Below, piece after piece: positions 27,941 through 36,464 of a stretch of 64,000 nt of DNA (its first letter is position 1; each line of letters starts with the position of its first letter). Source of the stretch: Streptomyces sp. CC208A (GTDB taxonomy: Bacteria; Actinomycetota; Actinomycetes; Streptomycetales; Streptomycetaceae); the NCBI RefSeq assembly GCF_030010625.1, contig NZ_JASCXN010000001.1:186001-250000 (forward strand). Direction: 5' to 3'. Under the pieces are notes generated by a model, which saw only the letters and a list, made by a program, of their open reading frames with translations, had not been told where the DNA came from and did no database searches. The position numbers were made by a program, and so were the translations under genes.

Positions 27941-30291
27941 GCGGGCTCACCCGCCTGACACTGGCCGCCTGGGCGGCCTCCCTGATGGCCGCCGGGGCGC
28001 TGCTGCCGCTGGTCAAGCCGGCCACCTGGATCTTCACCGCGGCCTTCCTGCTCGCCCTGCAGAGCGGCACCGGCATGCTCTGCCGGCGGGTGCCGCTGGC
28101 CCGGCCGCTGACGGTCGGCGCCCAGCTCCTTGTCGGCGTGCTCGCGCTGACCGTGGTCTTCGCCCGGGAGCAGGCGCTGCTCGGCTTCCTGCCGGGGCCG
28201 CTCGCGGTCCAGCGGGTGGCCGAGCTGTTCCGGCTCGGCGCCGAGGACGTCGGCACCTACGCGATCCCCGCCCCGGACACCGAGGGCATCCGGCTCATGC
28301 TGGTCGCCGGCGTGCTGGCGATCGGGCTGCTCGTGGACGTCCTGGCGGTCACCTTCCGCCGCGCCGCGCCGGCCGGTCTGCCGCTGCTCGCCCTGTACTC
28401 GGTCGCCGCCGGGCTCTCCGGCGGCGGCGCCGGCCGGCTGTGGTTCGTGCTCGCCGCCACCGGCTACCTCCTGCTGCTCCTCGCCGAGGGCCGCGACCGG
28501 CTCTCCGCCTGGGGCCGGGTCTTCGGCGGGGCCCAGCGCACCGGCCGGCCCGGCTCGGCCGCGGGCGGCGGCGGGAACTCCTTCGCCCCGGTGCGGACCG
28601 GCCGCCGGATCGGCGCCGCCGCCATGGGTCTCGCCCTGGTGGTGCCGCTCGTCCTGCCCGGCTTCTCCGGCGGGCTCCTGGGGAACGGCGGCGGCTCGGG
28701 GTCCGGCTCGGGCAGCGGGGGCGGCGGCACCATCGCCGCCGTGAACCCGCTGGTCTCCCTCCAGGACAACCTGCGCCAGCCGGAGGACTTCGAGGTCCTG
28801 CGCTACCGGACCAACGCCCCGGACAACAGCGGGCTCTACCTGCGGCTCGTCGCCCTCGACCAGTTCGACGGCACCTCGTGGAAGTCCTCGGCGCGGCCGA
28901 TCGAGGCGGTGCCGAAGCTGCTGCCGTGGCCCGACGGCCTCGCCCGGTCGGTCCTCACCTCCGAGGTGACCAGCAACTTCGTCGCGTCGGAGGGGTTCGA
29001 CCAGAAGTGGCTGCCGATGCCGTTCCCGGCCTCCCGGGTCGACATCGAGGGCCGCTGGCGGTTCGAGCCCGAGGGCCGGATGCTCGTCGGCGACGACAAG
29101 CAGAGCACCAAGGGCGTCCGCTACCAGGTGACCAGTCTCGACGTGCAGCCCACGGCCGAGCAGCTCGCCAAGGCCGACCCGGTGCCGGAGCAGCTGCGCC
29201 GCGAGTACACCAAGGTGCCCCTCAGCCTCCCCGCCGACGTGAAGACGACGGCCCTGGAGGTCACCAAGGACGCGCGGAACGACTACGAGCGGGCGGTCAG
29301 GCTGCAGGACTGGTTCGCCGAGGACGGCGGCTTCCGCTACGACGTCGACGTGACCTCCGGTACGGGCACGGAGGCGGTCTCCCGCTTCCTGAAGGACAAG
29401 CGGGGCTTCTGCGTCCACTTCTCCTTCTCGATGGCGGCGATGGCCCGCACGCTGGGCATCCCGGCACGGGTGGCGGTCGGTTTCATGCCCGGCGCCACCC
29501 AGTCCGACGGCTCGGTCTCGGTCGGCATCCGGGACGCCCACGCCTGGCCCGAGCTGTACTTCGAGGGCGCCGGCTGGACCCGTTTCGAGCCGACGCCGTC
29601 CCGTGGCTCCACGCCCGCCTACACCCGGCAGACCTCCCCCACGGCGCGGCCGAGCGATCCCGCGCGGCCGGAGCAGACCGCCTCGGCCCAGCCCTCGGCG
29701 GCGCCGAGCGCCTCGGAGAGCTGCCCGCCGGAGGAGCGCCGCCTCGGCGAGTGCGGCCGGAACGCGGCGGCGGACGGCGACGCGTCGTCCGGCGGCGGTA
29801 CGGACGCGCTGCGGGTGGCCGGCTGGACGCTGGCCGTGCTGCTGGTGCTCGCCCTGCCGTTCGTCCCCATGCTGTGGCGGATCAGGGCCCGGGCCCGCCG
29901 GCTCGCCCCGGCGGCCGGCCCGCTGGCGGTGTGGCAGGAGATCGGCGACACCGCGTGGGACTACGGCGTCGAGCCCGACGAGGCGCAGACGCCCCGGAGA
30001 ACCGCGGAGCGGATCGTACGGGCGGCCGAGCTGTCCGGTGCGGCCGCGGAGTCGGTCCACCGGGTGGCGGGAGCGGTGGAGGAGGCCCTCTACGCACCGT
30101 CGCCCCGCCCGGTGACGGGCCTGGCGGAGGACGCGGAGCGGATCCGCTCCGGCTTCCACGCGGCGGCCCCGCGCGGCGCCCGCCTCCGCGCGCGCTTCGC
30201 CCCCCGCTCGGCGGTCCGCCTCCACTGGGCGGCCTCCGCCCACTGGACCACCCTGAAATCCCGAACCCCCCGCTTCCGCCCCACCACCTGA
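27937..30291 (+). CDS. TgpA-like transmembrane transglutaminase/protease-fold protein
   Basis: A 784-residue membrane protein. Five or more N-terminal spans (1-230, DUF3488-type) are followed by a Gly/Ser linker and an extracellular transglutaminase-like core with the triad KRGFCVHFS (Cys near 492) and RDAHAWPELYF (His near 535). One further span (VAGWTLAVLLVLALPFVPML, about 627-648) leads to a cytoplasmic DUF4129 region. The ATG at 27937 overlaps the DUF58 stop (ATGA) and follows GGAGG. Whether it crosslinks or cleaves is unknown; coupling with MoxR and DUF58 suggests an envelope role. Confidence 0.9.
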   Translation: MSGLTRLTLAAWAASLMAAGALLPLVKPATWIFTAAFLLALQSGTGMLCRRVPLARPLTVGAQLLVGVLALTVVFAREQALLGFLPGPLAVQRVAELFRLGAEDVGTYAIPAPDTEGIRLMLVAGVLAIGLLVDVLAVTFRRAAPAGLPLLALYSVAAGLSGGGAGRLWFVLAATGYLLLLLAEGRDRLSAWGRVFGGAQRTGRPGSAAGGGGNSFAPVRTGRRIGAAAMGLALVVPLVLPGFSGGLLGNGGGSGSGSGSGGGGTIAAVNPLVSLQDNLRQPEDFEVLRYRTNAPDNSGLYLRLVALDQFDGTSWKSSARPIEAVPKLLPWPDGLARSVLTSEVTSNFVASEGFDQKWLPMPFPASRVDIEGRWRFEPEGRMLVGDDKQSTKGVRYQVTSLDVQPTAEQLAKADPVPEQLRREYTKVPLSLPADVKTTALEVTKDARNDYERAVRLQDWFAEDGGFRYDVDVTSGTGTEAVSRFLKDKRGFCVHFSFSMAAMARTLGIPARVAVGFMPGATQSDGSVSVGIRDAHAWPELYFEGAGWTRFEPTPSRGSTPAYTRQTSPTARPSDPARPEQTASAQPSAAPSASESCPPEERRLGECGRNAAADGDASSGGGTDALRVAGWTLAVLLVLALPFVPMLWRIRARARRLAPAAGPLAVWQEIGDTAWDYGVEPDEAQTPRRTAERIVRAAELSGAAAESVHRVAGAVEEALYAPSPRPVTGLAEDAERIRSGFHAAAPRGARLRARFAPRSAVRLHWAASAHWTTLKSRTPRFRPTT

Positions 30292-30320
30292 CGCACCCCG
30301 CCGTCCCCTCGCGGGGTGCG
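30292..30320 (+). terminator. terminator of the MoxR-DUF58-transglutaminase operon
   Basis: A perfect 10-bp stem (CGCACCCCGC 30292-30301, GCGGGGTGCG 30311-30320) with a 9-nt loop starts immediately after the stop codon. The following 200 bp to the next gene contain several GGGTGCAG repeats and no recognisable gene. Confidence 0.8.
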
Positions 30321-30527
30321 CCCAGGGCCACGGTTCCGTCGCGGGCGCGGTGCCGCCGCCGGTTTCGTTGGGGGCACCGCCCCGCACGGGACGGGGGTGC
30401 AGCCCGCGCAGGGGTGCAGCAGGGCGTCGCCCCGGTGGGTGCAGGGTGATGGAAAGACTGCGCCCCGCCGGGGCTCGGGGCCGGCGGGGCGGGGTACGGG
30501 GGCGCGGGGTCTCCGCTCAGGGGGGCG

Positions 30528-30920
30528 TCAGTGGCCGCCGCCCTGCTGCTCGTCGCGGCGTCGCTGCCACCGCGCCTCGATCCGGTCCATCATGGAGCGT
30601 CGCGCCCGGCCACCGCCCTGGTGGCCCTTGACCCGCTGTTCCCCCGGCTTGGGCGCCTTGCGCCAGCCGGTGACGGCCAGGACCGCGCAGCCCAGCATGA
30701 CGAGGAATCCCACCACGCTGATCCAGATCTGCTGTGCGACCATTCCGGCCATGAGGAGCGCGATACCCACCAGGAAGCCGGCGACTGCCTGGTAGACCCG
30801 TCGCCGGGTGTACGTACGCAGTCCGCTTCCCTCGAGCGCTGTCGCGAACTTGGGGTCTTCGGCGTACAGCGCTCGCTCCATCTGCTCGAGCATTCGCTGC
30901 TCGTGCTCCGAGAGCGGCAC
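30528..30920 (-). CDS. DUF3040 small membrane protein
   Basis: A 130-residue actinobacterial protein. The N-terminal MPLSEHEQRMLEQMERALYA is the DUF3040 hallmark; two membrane spans follow (about 44-62 and 66-86), then a basic tail ending in a Gln/Gly-rich stretch. GTG at 30920 after AGGAGG. A DUF3040 gene near the division cluster is conserved in actinobacteria including mycobacteria, implying a link to division or envelope growth, but the biochemical role is not known. Confidence 0.88.
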   Translation of the reverse strand: MPLSEHEQRMLEQMERALYAEDPKFATALEGSGLRTYTRRRVYQAVAGFLVGIALLMAGMVAQQIWISVVGFLVMLGCAVLAVTGWRKAPKPGEQRVKGHQGGGRARRSMMDRIEARWQRRRDEQQGGGH

Positions 30921-31144
30921 GGAGTCCTCCTAGTCGTCGGTCGCGGGGGCGACCGGTGTACGGCCCTTTCAGGATAGGCAGGGAATCGCCCCCGTGAAAC
31001 CCGCCCTCAATGCCGATCAGCCCATCCGGGCCGCCACGCGGTCCGTTCGGTGAGGCGTTGATTCCCCAGCCGTCCGCCCGTCATGCCGGATGTTCCCTCG
31101 ATCATACGGCGCGGGGCCGCATATGGGGCGGCCCGCGGCAAGCA

Positions 31145-31177
31145 GGGCCCGCACCTCCGAACGGGTGGCGCGGGCCC
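31145..31177 (-). terminator. hairpin terminator after the methyltransferase gene
   Basis: GGGCCCGC (31145-31152) pairs with GCGGGCCC (31170-31177), with an inner CACC/GGTG pairing. It starts 14 bp beyond the methyltransferase stop. The stretch 30921-31144 shows nothing else recognisable. Confidence 0.65.
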
Positions 31178-31191
31178 GGAGTTCCGCGGGA

Positions 31192-31980
31192 TCAGGCGGG
31201 CTTCTCGGCCAGCACGTGGAGCTGGGTGGCGACGGCGTGGAAGGCGGGCAGCTCGGCGGCGGCCGCCTCCAGCTTCAGGAGGGCCTCGGCGGCGCCGGGC
31301 TCGGTGTCGACGAGGACGCCGGGCACGAGGTCGGCGAAGATCCGTACGCCGTGGACGGCACCCACGGAGAGCCCGGCCTCCTCGGCCAGCGCGGTGAGCT
31401 GCTCGGCGGTGAAGCGCCGGGGCACGGGGTCGCCGGAGCCCCAGCGGCCGTCGGGGTCGCCGAGCGCGGTCCGGGCCTCGGTGAAGTGTCCGGCGAGGGC
31501 GCGGGCGAGGACCGCGCCGCCGAGGCCGGCGCCGAGCAGGCTGAGCGCGCCGCCGGGGCGGAGCGCGGCCACCGTGTTGCGTACGCCCTCGGCGGGGTCG
31601 TCCACGTACTCCAGGACGCCGTGGCAGAGCACCGTGTCGTAGGCGTCGCGCTCGACGACGTCGAAGAGGCCGTGGATATCGCCCTGGACGCCGGTCACCA
31701 GGTCGGCGACCCCGGCCTCGGCGGCGCGGCGCTCCAGCGCGAAGAGCGCGTTGGGGCTGGGGTCGACGACGGTGACGCGGTGGCCGAGGCGGGCCACCGG
31801 CACCGCGAAGTTGCCGGAGCCGCCGCCGGTGTCGAGGACGTCCAGGGCGGTCTTCCCGGTGGTCGCGACCCGGCGGTCGAGGGCGTCTTTGAGGACGTCC
31901 CAGACGACGGCGGTTCGCAGGGAGGCCCGCGACGGGCGCGACGACGCCTCTCGGTCGAAGGCGGGGGAAGGCTCCGGCAC
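31192..31980 (-). CDS. SAM-dependent methyltransferase (class I)
   Basis: A 262-residue Rossmann-fold methyltransferase. Motif I is VLDTGGGSGNFAVPVA (about 47-62), motif II VVDPSPNALFALE, and YDTVLCHGVLEYVDDP is the post-II region. These fit small-molecule or tRNA-type enzymes of the CmoA/UbiE style; the substrate is not readable. I chose GTG at 31980 (VPEPSPAFDREAS) because GAGGAG precedes it and a -10-like TAGGGT (minus strand 32023-32018) overlaps the alternative GTG at 32019. It follows the HEPN gene. Confidence 0.85.
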   Translation of the reverse strand: MPEPSPAFDREASSRPSRASLRTAVVWDVLKDALDRRVATTGKTALDVLDTGGGSGNFAVPVARLGHRVTVVDPSPNALFALERRAAEAGVADLVTGVQGDIHGLFDVVERDAYDTVLCHGVLEYVDDPAEGVRNTVAALRPGGALSLLGAGLGGAVLARALAGHFTEARTALGDPDGRWGSGDPVPRRFTAEQLTALAEEAGLSVGAVHGVRIFADLVPGVLVDTEPGAAEALLKLEAAAAELPAFHAVATQLHVLAEKPA

Positions 31981-32046
31981 GGTTCTCGGCTCCTCGGTGA
32001 CGGGTGCGGACCTCCCCACCCTATGGCCTCCGGGGTGTCCCGTGGA

Positions 32047-32520
32047 TCAACCGGCGGCCCCGTCCTCCGGGGGCTGCCGGGGCAGGACCGGCCGGAGCAC
32101 GAGGAGCCGCTCGACCAGGCGGAGGAAGTGGGCCGCGTCCCTGACGAGGTCGTCGGCTTCGCGCGAGGTCGCGGCGGCGGCGACCCCGGCCTCGGCGAGG
32201 GCGCGGCGCGGGGCCCCGGAGGCGAACAGGGCGCTCCATTCGGTGAGCTCGGGGGCGAGCTGCGGGAGCAGCTCCCAGGCGCTCCTTATGGCCTGGCGGC
32301 GGCGGGCTCGGGGCTCGGGGCGGGCGCGGGCGGCGAGGACGGCGGCCGCGGCGCGGAGGGCGGCGAGGTGCGCGGTGGCGTACCTCTCGTGAGGGCGGTC
32401 GAGGGCCTCGGCCTCGTCGAGCCCGGCCCGGGCCTTGGCGAGCAGGTCGAGGGCGGCGGGCGGGGCCGTGGCGCGGCGGGACACGGGGTGGACGTCGGCT
32501 GCTGCGAAAGGACTGGCCAT
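32047..32520 (-). CDS. SAV_6107-type HEPN domain protein
   Basis: A 157-residue all-helical protein resembling the actinobacterial SAV_6107 HEPN family: RAGLDEAEALDRPHERYATAHLAAL followed by RRRQAIRSAWELLPQLAPEL and READDLVRDAAHFLRLVERLL (all shown as key stretches). HEPN proteins include RNases of toxin systems, but the catalytic R-x4-6-H motif is not obvious here. ATG at 32520 follows AGGAGG. Conserved next to the methyltransferase; function unknown. Confidence 0.7.
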   Translation of the reverse strand: MASPFAAADVHPVSRRATAPPAALDLLAKARAGLDEAEALDRPHERYATAHLAALRAAAAVLAARARPEPRARRRQAIRSAWELLPQLAPELTEWSALFASGAPRRALAEAGVAAAATSREADDLVRDAAHFLRLVERLLVLRPVLPRQPPEDGAAG

Positions 32521-32632
32521 GACGAGCCTCCTGTCGTCTGTGACGGCCTTGTCGCCGTCTGTGTCCATCGTGCAAGCCCCCACTGACAATCACCGCGACC
32601 TGGGGCTTTGCCAGGGAAGCGACTCCCGGGTA

Positions 32633-32662
32633 ACTTTTGAACTGACCAGTCAGTTCAAAAGT
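32633..32662 (+). promoter_or_regulatory. 30-bp palindromic operator, probably for the TetR regulator
   Basis: ACTTTTGAACTGAC (32633-32646) and GTCAGTTCAAAAGT (32649-32662) are perfect 14-bp arms around a CA centre. The ABC-ATPase gene starts 20 bp downstream, and a TetR gene ends the same plus-strand unit. The AT-rich arms stand out in this GC-rich DNA, and size and symmetry fit a TetR dimer-of-dimers site. Confidence 0.75.
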
Positions 32663-32681
32663 GGGAAACGGGGGTGGACCC

Positions 32682-33551
32682 GTGGAATCCGAGGACCTGA
32701 CCACACGGCCGTCTCAGGAGGTCGCAGACGGGGAGACCGGCCTCGACCCGGCGGCGCACGGCGCCGGGGTCGTGGTCGAGGGGCTGGGGCTCGAGGGGCC
32801 CCGTGGCTGGGTCTTCCGGGACGTCTCCTTCCGTGCCGCGGCCGGTTCCCTGGTGGCGATCGAGGGCCCGTCCGGCACCGGCCGCACCTGCCTGCTGCTC
32901 GCGCTCACCGGCCGGATGAAGGTCCAGGAAGGCCGCGCCGAGGTCGGCGGGCTGCCGCTGCCGCGCCGGATGGCCGCCGTGCGCCGGATCGCCGCGCTCG
33001 GCCAGGTCCCCGGCGTGAGCGAGCTCGACCCGGCCCTCACGGTGGCCGAGCACCTGCGCGAGCGGGCGCTGCTCCAGCGCCGGTTCGACGGCTCGGTCCG
33101 CGCCCTGCTGCGCCGCCCCGGCGCCCGTGCCGCCGAGGCCCGGGCCCGGATCGACGAGGCCGTGGCGGCCGCCGGTCTGGACCTCGCCGCCCTGCCGAAG
33201 GGCGAGCGGACCTCCGTACGGGATCTGGAGCGCCTGGAGGCGCTGCGGCTGTCGATCGCGCTCGCCCTGATGGGGCGGCCCCGTCTCCTTGGCGTGGACG
33301 ACGCGGACCTGAAGCTGTCGGACGCCCACCGGGCCGAGGCGTGGGCGCTGCTGCGCGCGGTGGCCGCCGCCGGCACCACCGTCCTCGCCGTCTGCAGCGA
33401 GGCCCCGGCCGACGCCCTGCGGATCACCGCCGTCGGCACCAAGGCGCACGACGGCGGGAACAGCGAGCCGACCGGCCCTGACACGGACGACGAAGACGAC
33501 ATCACCGAGGAGGGGGCGGCCGATGCGCTCGCCGAAACTGGCCGCGCTTGA
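32682..33551 (+). CDS. degenerate ABC-type ATPase subunit
   Basis: A 289-residue protein with an ABC fold: GSLVAIEGPSGTGRTCLLLAL (key part GPSGTGRT) is a Walker A in which the invariant Lys is Arg. Walker B is PRLLGVDDAD. The LSGGQ signature is replaced by a sequence around TSVRDLERLEALRL, while a D-loop-like KLSD and switch-like LAVCSE remain. Weak or absent ATP hydrolysis is likely. The tail is acidic (DTDDEDDITEEG). GTG at 32682 follows GGGGGTGG; the earlier GTG at 32661 lies inside the operator. It overlaps the next gene by 29 bp, so they probably form one complex. Confidence 0.8.
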   Translation: MESEDLTTRPSQEVADGETGLDPAAHGAGVVVEGLGLEGPRGWVFRDVSFRAAAGSLVAIEGPSGTGRTCLLLALTGRMKVQEGRAEVGGLPLPRRMAAVRRIAALGQVPGVSELDPALTVAEHLRERALLQRRFDGSVRALLRRPGARAAEARARIDEAVAAAGLDLAALPKGERTSVRDLERLEALRLSIALALMGRPRLLGVDDADLKLSDAHRAEAWALLRAVAAAGTTVLAVCSEAPADALRITAVGTKAHDGGNSEPTGPDTDDEDDITEEGAADALAETGRA

Positions 33552-35667
33552 GCTGAGGCGCTTCGGCAGGGGGAAGCTGCCGCGCGCCGCGCTCGTCGCG
33601 GTCCTGCTGCTGCCGCTGCTGTACGGCGCCCTGTACCTGTACTCGTTCTGGGACCCGTACAGCAGGCTCGACCGGCTGCCCGTGGCCCTGGTGAACGAGG
33701 ACCGCGGCGCCACCGCCGACGGCAAGCGGATCACCGCGGGCGAGGACATCACCGAGGGTCTCCTCGACAGCGGGACCTTCGAGTGGCACCGCGTGAGCGA
33801 CGCCGAGGCGCGCAAGGGCGTCGAGGACGGCACGTACTACCTGTCCCTGACCGTGCCCGGCGACTTCAGCGAGCGGATCGCCTCCAGCTCCGGGGACTCC
33901 CCCGAGGCCGGCGCCCTGAAGGTCCGGACGAACGACTCCAACAACTACGTCGTCGGCCAGATCTCGCGGACGGTCTTCTCCGAGGTGCGCACCGCCGCCT
34001 CCACCAAGTCCTCCCGGACCTTCCTCGACAAGATCTTCATCTCCTTCTCCGACATCCACGAGGCCACCGCGGAGGCCGCCCAGGGCGCGGCCGACCTGAA
34101 GAAGGGCGTGGACAAGGCGAAGAAGGGGTCCAAGGACCTCTCCGACGGCCTGACGGACGCCAAGACCGGCAGCAGCGACCTGGCCACCGGCCTGAAGAAA
34201 CTGGATAAAGGATCCAAAGACCTCCAGACGGGTTCCCGCCAGGTCGCGAACGGCACCCAGAAGCTCGCCGACAAGGTGAACGGCACCGCGGACAAGGTCC
34301 GTCCGTACCTGGCGAACAACGGGAAGTCGATCCGCGACACCGCCAAGCTCGTCTCGGACTCGGCCACCGCCGCCCGCAACGACCTGGAGGACCTGGTCGA
34401 GCGCGCTCCGAAGCTGCGGACCGCCGCCCACAAGGCGGACGACATCCTGGGCCGGCTGCACCGCGAGTCCTGCACGAAGCCCGGCGCCACCGCGCCGATC
34501 GAGCTGCCCGAGGGCGTCACCCTGCCCGAAAGCGTCGTGCTCCCCGATCCCAAGGAGATGTGCGCGGCCCTGAAGGAGGCGTCGACGACCGCCGGCGACG
34601 TGGCCATCGTCGCGGACGACGTGCACGAGCTGACCAAGGACAGCACGGGTGACCTGAAGACACTCGACACCCGGCTGAAGAAGCTGAAGAAGGAGGCCGA
34701 CGAGCTGGCCGCCCGCGCCCCGCACCTGGACCAGGACGTCGCGGACGCCATCCGGAAGATCAACGAGCTCAACAAGGGCGCGAAGAAGGTCGCCGAGGGT
34801 GCGGAGCGGCTGCACACCGGCATCACCCAGGCCCGCGCCGGATCGGTCAGCCTGGACAGCGGGGTCGGCAAGCTGAAGAAGGGCGCCGGCGATCTCGACG
34901 GCGGCCTGTTCAAGCTGGCCGACGGCTCCGGCTCGCTCGCCACCGGCCTCAAGGACGGCGTCGACAAGATCCCGGACTACGACAAGGAGGAGCGCGACCG
35001 GCGTACGGAGGTCATGGCCGACCCGGTGAAGCTGGCCGCCCAGTCGCTCCACAAGGCGCCGAACTACGGCACCGGCTTCGCCCCGTACTTCATCCCGCTC
35101 TCCCTCTGGGTCGGCGCGATGGTCGCCTACATGATCATCCAGCCGATGAACCGGCGGGCCCTCGCCGCGGGCGCCTCCGCCTGGCGGATCGCGCTGGCCG
35201 GCTGGTTCCCGGTGGCGGCGATCGGCGTCCTCCAGGTCGGCGCGCTCCTCTCGGTGCTGCACTGGGGGCTCGGCCTGGAGATGGCCCGGGCGGCCGGCAC
35301 GGTCGGCTTCCTCGCCCTGGTGACCTGCTGCTTCGCCGCGATCATCCAGTGGCTGAACGCCCGCTTCGGCGCGGCCGGCCGGATCCTGGTGCTCGCGCTG
35401 CTCATGGTCCAGCTGACCTCGGCGGGCGGTACCTACCCGGTGCAGACCAGCCCCGGCTTCTTCAACGCCGTCCACCCCTTCCTGCCGATGACCCACGTGG
35501 TCGAGGCGCTGCGCCGGCTCATCACCGGCGGCGGGCTCGGTCCGGTCTGGGAGGCCGTCGCCGTCCTGACCGCCTTCACCCTGGGCGCGCTCGCCCTGAC
35601 CGCGGTCACCGCGCGGCGCAAGCAGGTGTGGACACTGGACCGGCTCCACCCCGAGCTGTCCCTGTGA
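33523..35667 (+). CDS. YhgE/Pip-type membrane protein (ABC-2-like permease)
   Basis: A 714-residue protein: an N-terminal span (LVAVLLLPLLYGALYLYSFW, about 24-43), a long extracellular domain (45-510) and at least five C-terminal spans (about 525-690) of ABC-2 permease type. The extracellular part has many spaced Lys/Gly/Leu repeats (LKKGVDKAKKGSKDLSDGL, TGLKKLDKGSKDLQTGS and alike) predicted as long helices, as in YhgE and phage-infection proteins. The family also includes type VII secretion EsaA-like members. It is translationally coupled to the degenerate ATPase and controlled by the following TetR. Confidence 0.9.
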   Translation: MRSPKLAALELRRFGRGKLPRAALVAVLLLPLLYGALYLYSFWDPYSRLDRLPVALVNEDRGATADGKRITAGEDITEGLLDSGTFEWHRVSDAEARKGVEDGTYYLSLTVPGDFSERIASSSGDSPEAGALKVRTNDSNNYVVGQISRTVFSEVRTAASTKSSRTFLDKIFISFSDIHEATAEAAQGAADLKKGVDKAKKGSKDLSDGLTDAKTGSSDLATGLKKLDKGSKDLQTGSRQVANGTQKLADKVNGTADKVRPYLANNGKSIRDTAKLVSDSATAARNDLEDLVERAPKLRTAAHKADDILGRLHRESCTKPGATAPIELPEGVTLPESVVLPDPKEMCAALKEASTTAGDVAIVADDVHELTKDSTGDLKTLDTRLKKLKKEADELAARAPHLDQDVADAIRKINELNKGAKKVAEGAERLHTGITQARAGSVSLDSGVGKLKKGAGDLDGGLFKLADGSGSLATGLKDGVDKIPDYDKEERDRRTEVMADPVKLAAQSLHKAPNYGTGFAPYFIPLSLWVGAMVAYMIIQPMNRRALAAGASAWRIALAGWFPVAAIGVLQVGALLSVLHWGLGLEMARAAGTVGFLALVTCCFAAIIQWLNARFGAAGRILVLALLMVQLTSAGGTYPVQTSPGFFNAVHPFLPMTHVVEALRRLITGGGLGPVWEAVAVLTAFTLGALALTAVTARRKQVWTLDRLHPELSL

Positions 35668-35696
35668 CCCCCGCCACCTCTGTGAGAATCGACCCC

Positions 35697-36308
35697 ATGG
35701 ACAGCAGCAGCACCCGCCGCCGGGCCACCCGCGCCAAGCTCTACGAGGCGGCCGTCACCCTCATCGCCGAGCAGGGGTTCTCGGCCACGACGGTCGACGA
35801 GATCGCCGAGCGGGCCGGGGTGGCCAAGGGCACGGTCTACTACAACTTCAAGAGCAAGACCGAACTCTTCGAGGAGCTGCTGCGCCACGGCGTCTCCCTC
35901 CTGACCGCCTCGCTGCGGACGGCGGCCGAGGAGACGGCGGCGGCCGGCGGCAGCCGGGTCGCCGCGCTGGACGCGATGATCCGCGCGGGCCTCGTCTTCA
36001 TCGACCGCTACCCCGCCTTCACCCAGCTGTACGTGGCCGAGCTCTGGCGCACCAACCGCGCGTGGAACTCCACACTCCTGGTCGTGCGCCAGGAGGCGGT
36101 CGCCGTGGTGGAGGGCGTCCTGCGCGAGGGCGTCGAGGCCGGCGAGCTGAGCGAGGAGATCGACGTCCAGCTGACGGCGGCGGCCCTGGTGGGCATGGTC
36201 CTGGTCGCGGCACTCGACTGGAAGGCGTTCCAGAGCGAGCGGTCCCTGGACGACGTGCACGCGGCGCTGTCGCTGCTGCTGCACGGCCGGGTCGGCGGAG
36301 GCCGCTGA
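35697..36308 (+). CDS. TetR-family transcriptional regulator
   Basis: A 203-residue one-component regulator. The N-terminal helix-turn-helix is classical: LIAEQGFSATTVDEIAERAGVAKGTVYYNFKSKTELF (recognition stretch VAKGTVYYNF near 44-53). The C-terminal ligand/dimer domain has an AALVGMVLVAALDW helix. ATG at 35697; a GTG at 35682 in frame is possible. It follows the YhgE-type gene by 29 bp and likely represses this unit through the palindrome at 32633-32662. The inducer is unknown. Confidence 0.92.
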   Translation: MDSSSTRRRATRAKLYEAAVTLIAEQGFSATTVDEIAERAGVAKGTVYYNFKSKTELFEELLRHGVSLLTASLRTAAEETAAAGGSRVAALDAMIRAGLVFIDRYPAFTQLYVAELWRTNRAWNSTLLVVRQEAVAVVEGVLREGVEAGELSEEIDVQLTAAALVGMVLVAALDWKAFQSERSLDDVHAALSLLLHGRVGGGR

Positions 36309-36313
36309 ACTGG

Positions 36314-36404
36314 ATCCAATATCCGGGATCTTGGATCCACCATCCGGGATATCGGATCCAAGATCCCGGATCCAGGATTTCGAATCCAGGATTTCGGATC
36401 CGAA
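36314..36404. repeat. 13-unit degenerate heptamer tandem repeat (ATCCNGG type)
   Basis: From 36314 every seventh base begins an ATC/ATT/ATA unit. Successive units include ATCCAAT, ATCCGGG, ATCTTGG, ATCCACC, ATCCGGG, ATATCGG, ATCCAAG, ATCCCGG, ATCCAGG, ATTTCGA, ATCCAGG, ATTTCGG and ATCCGAA. Because GGATCC and CCGG are self-complementary, the array also contains a perfect 18-bp inverted repeat (36321-36338 with 36354-36371). It is strikingly less GC-rich than its surroundings. Its origin and role are unknown. Confidence 0.85.
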
Positions 36405-36410
36405 CGACGA

Positions 36411-36464
36411 GAAGCGCCGGTCCGGCGTGGCTCGATCCCCCGAGCCACGCCGGACCGGCGCTTC
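36411..36464 (+). terminator. 24-bp perfect hairpin terminator after the TetR unit
   Basis: Positions 36411-36434 pair perfectly with 36441-36464 around the loop ATCCCC; CTTCG-type sequence follows. It ends the ABC-YhgE-tetR unit and is among the longest perfect stems in the window. Confidence 0.85.
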
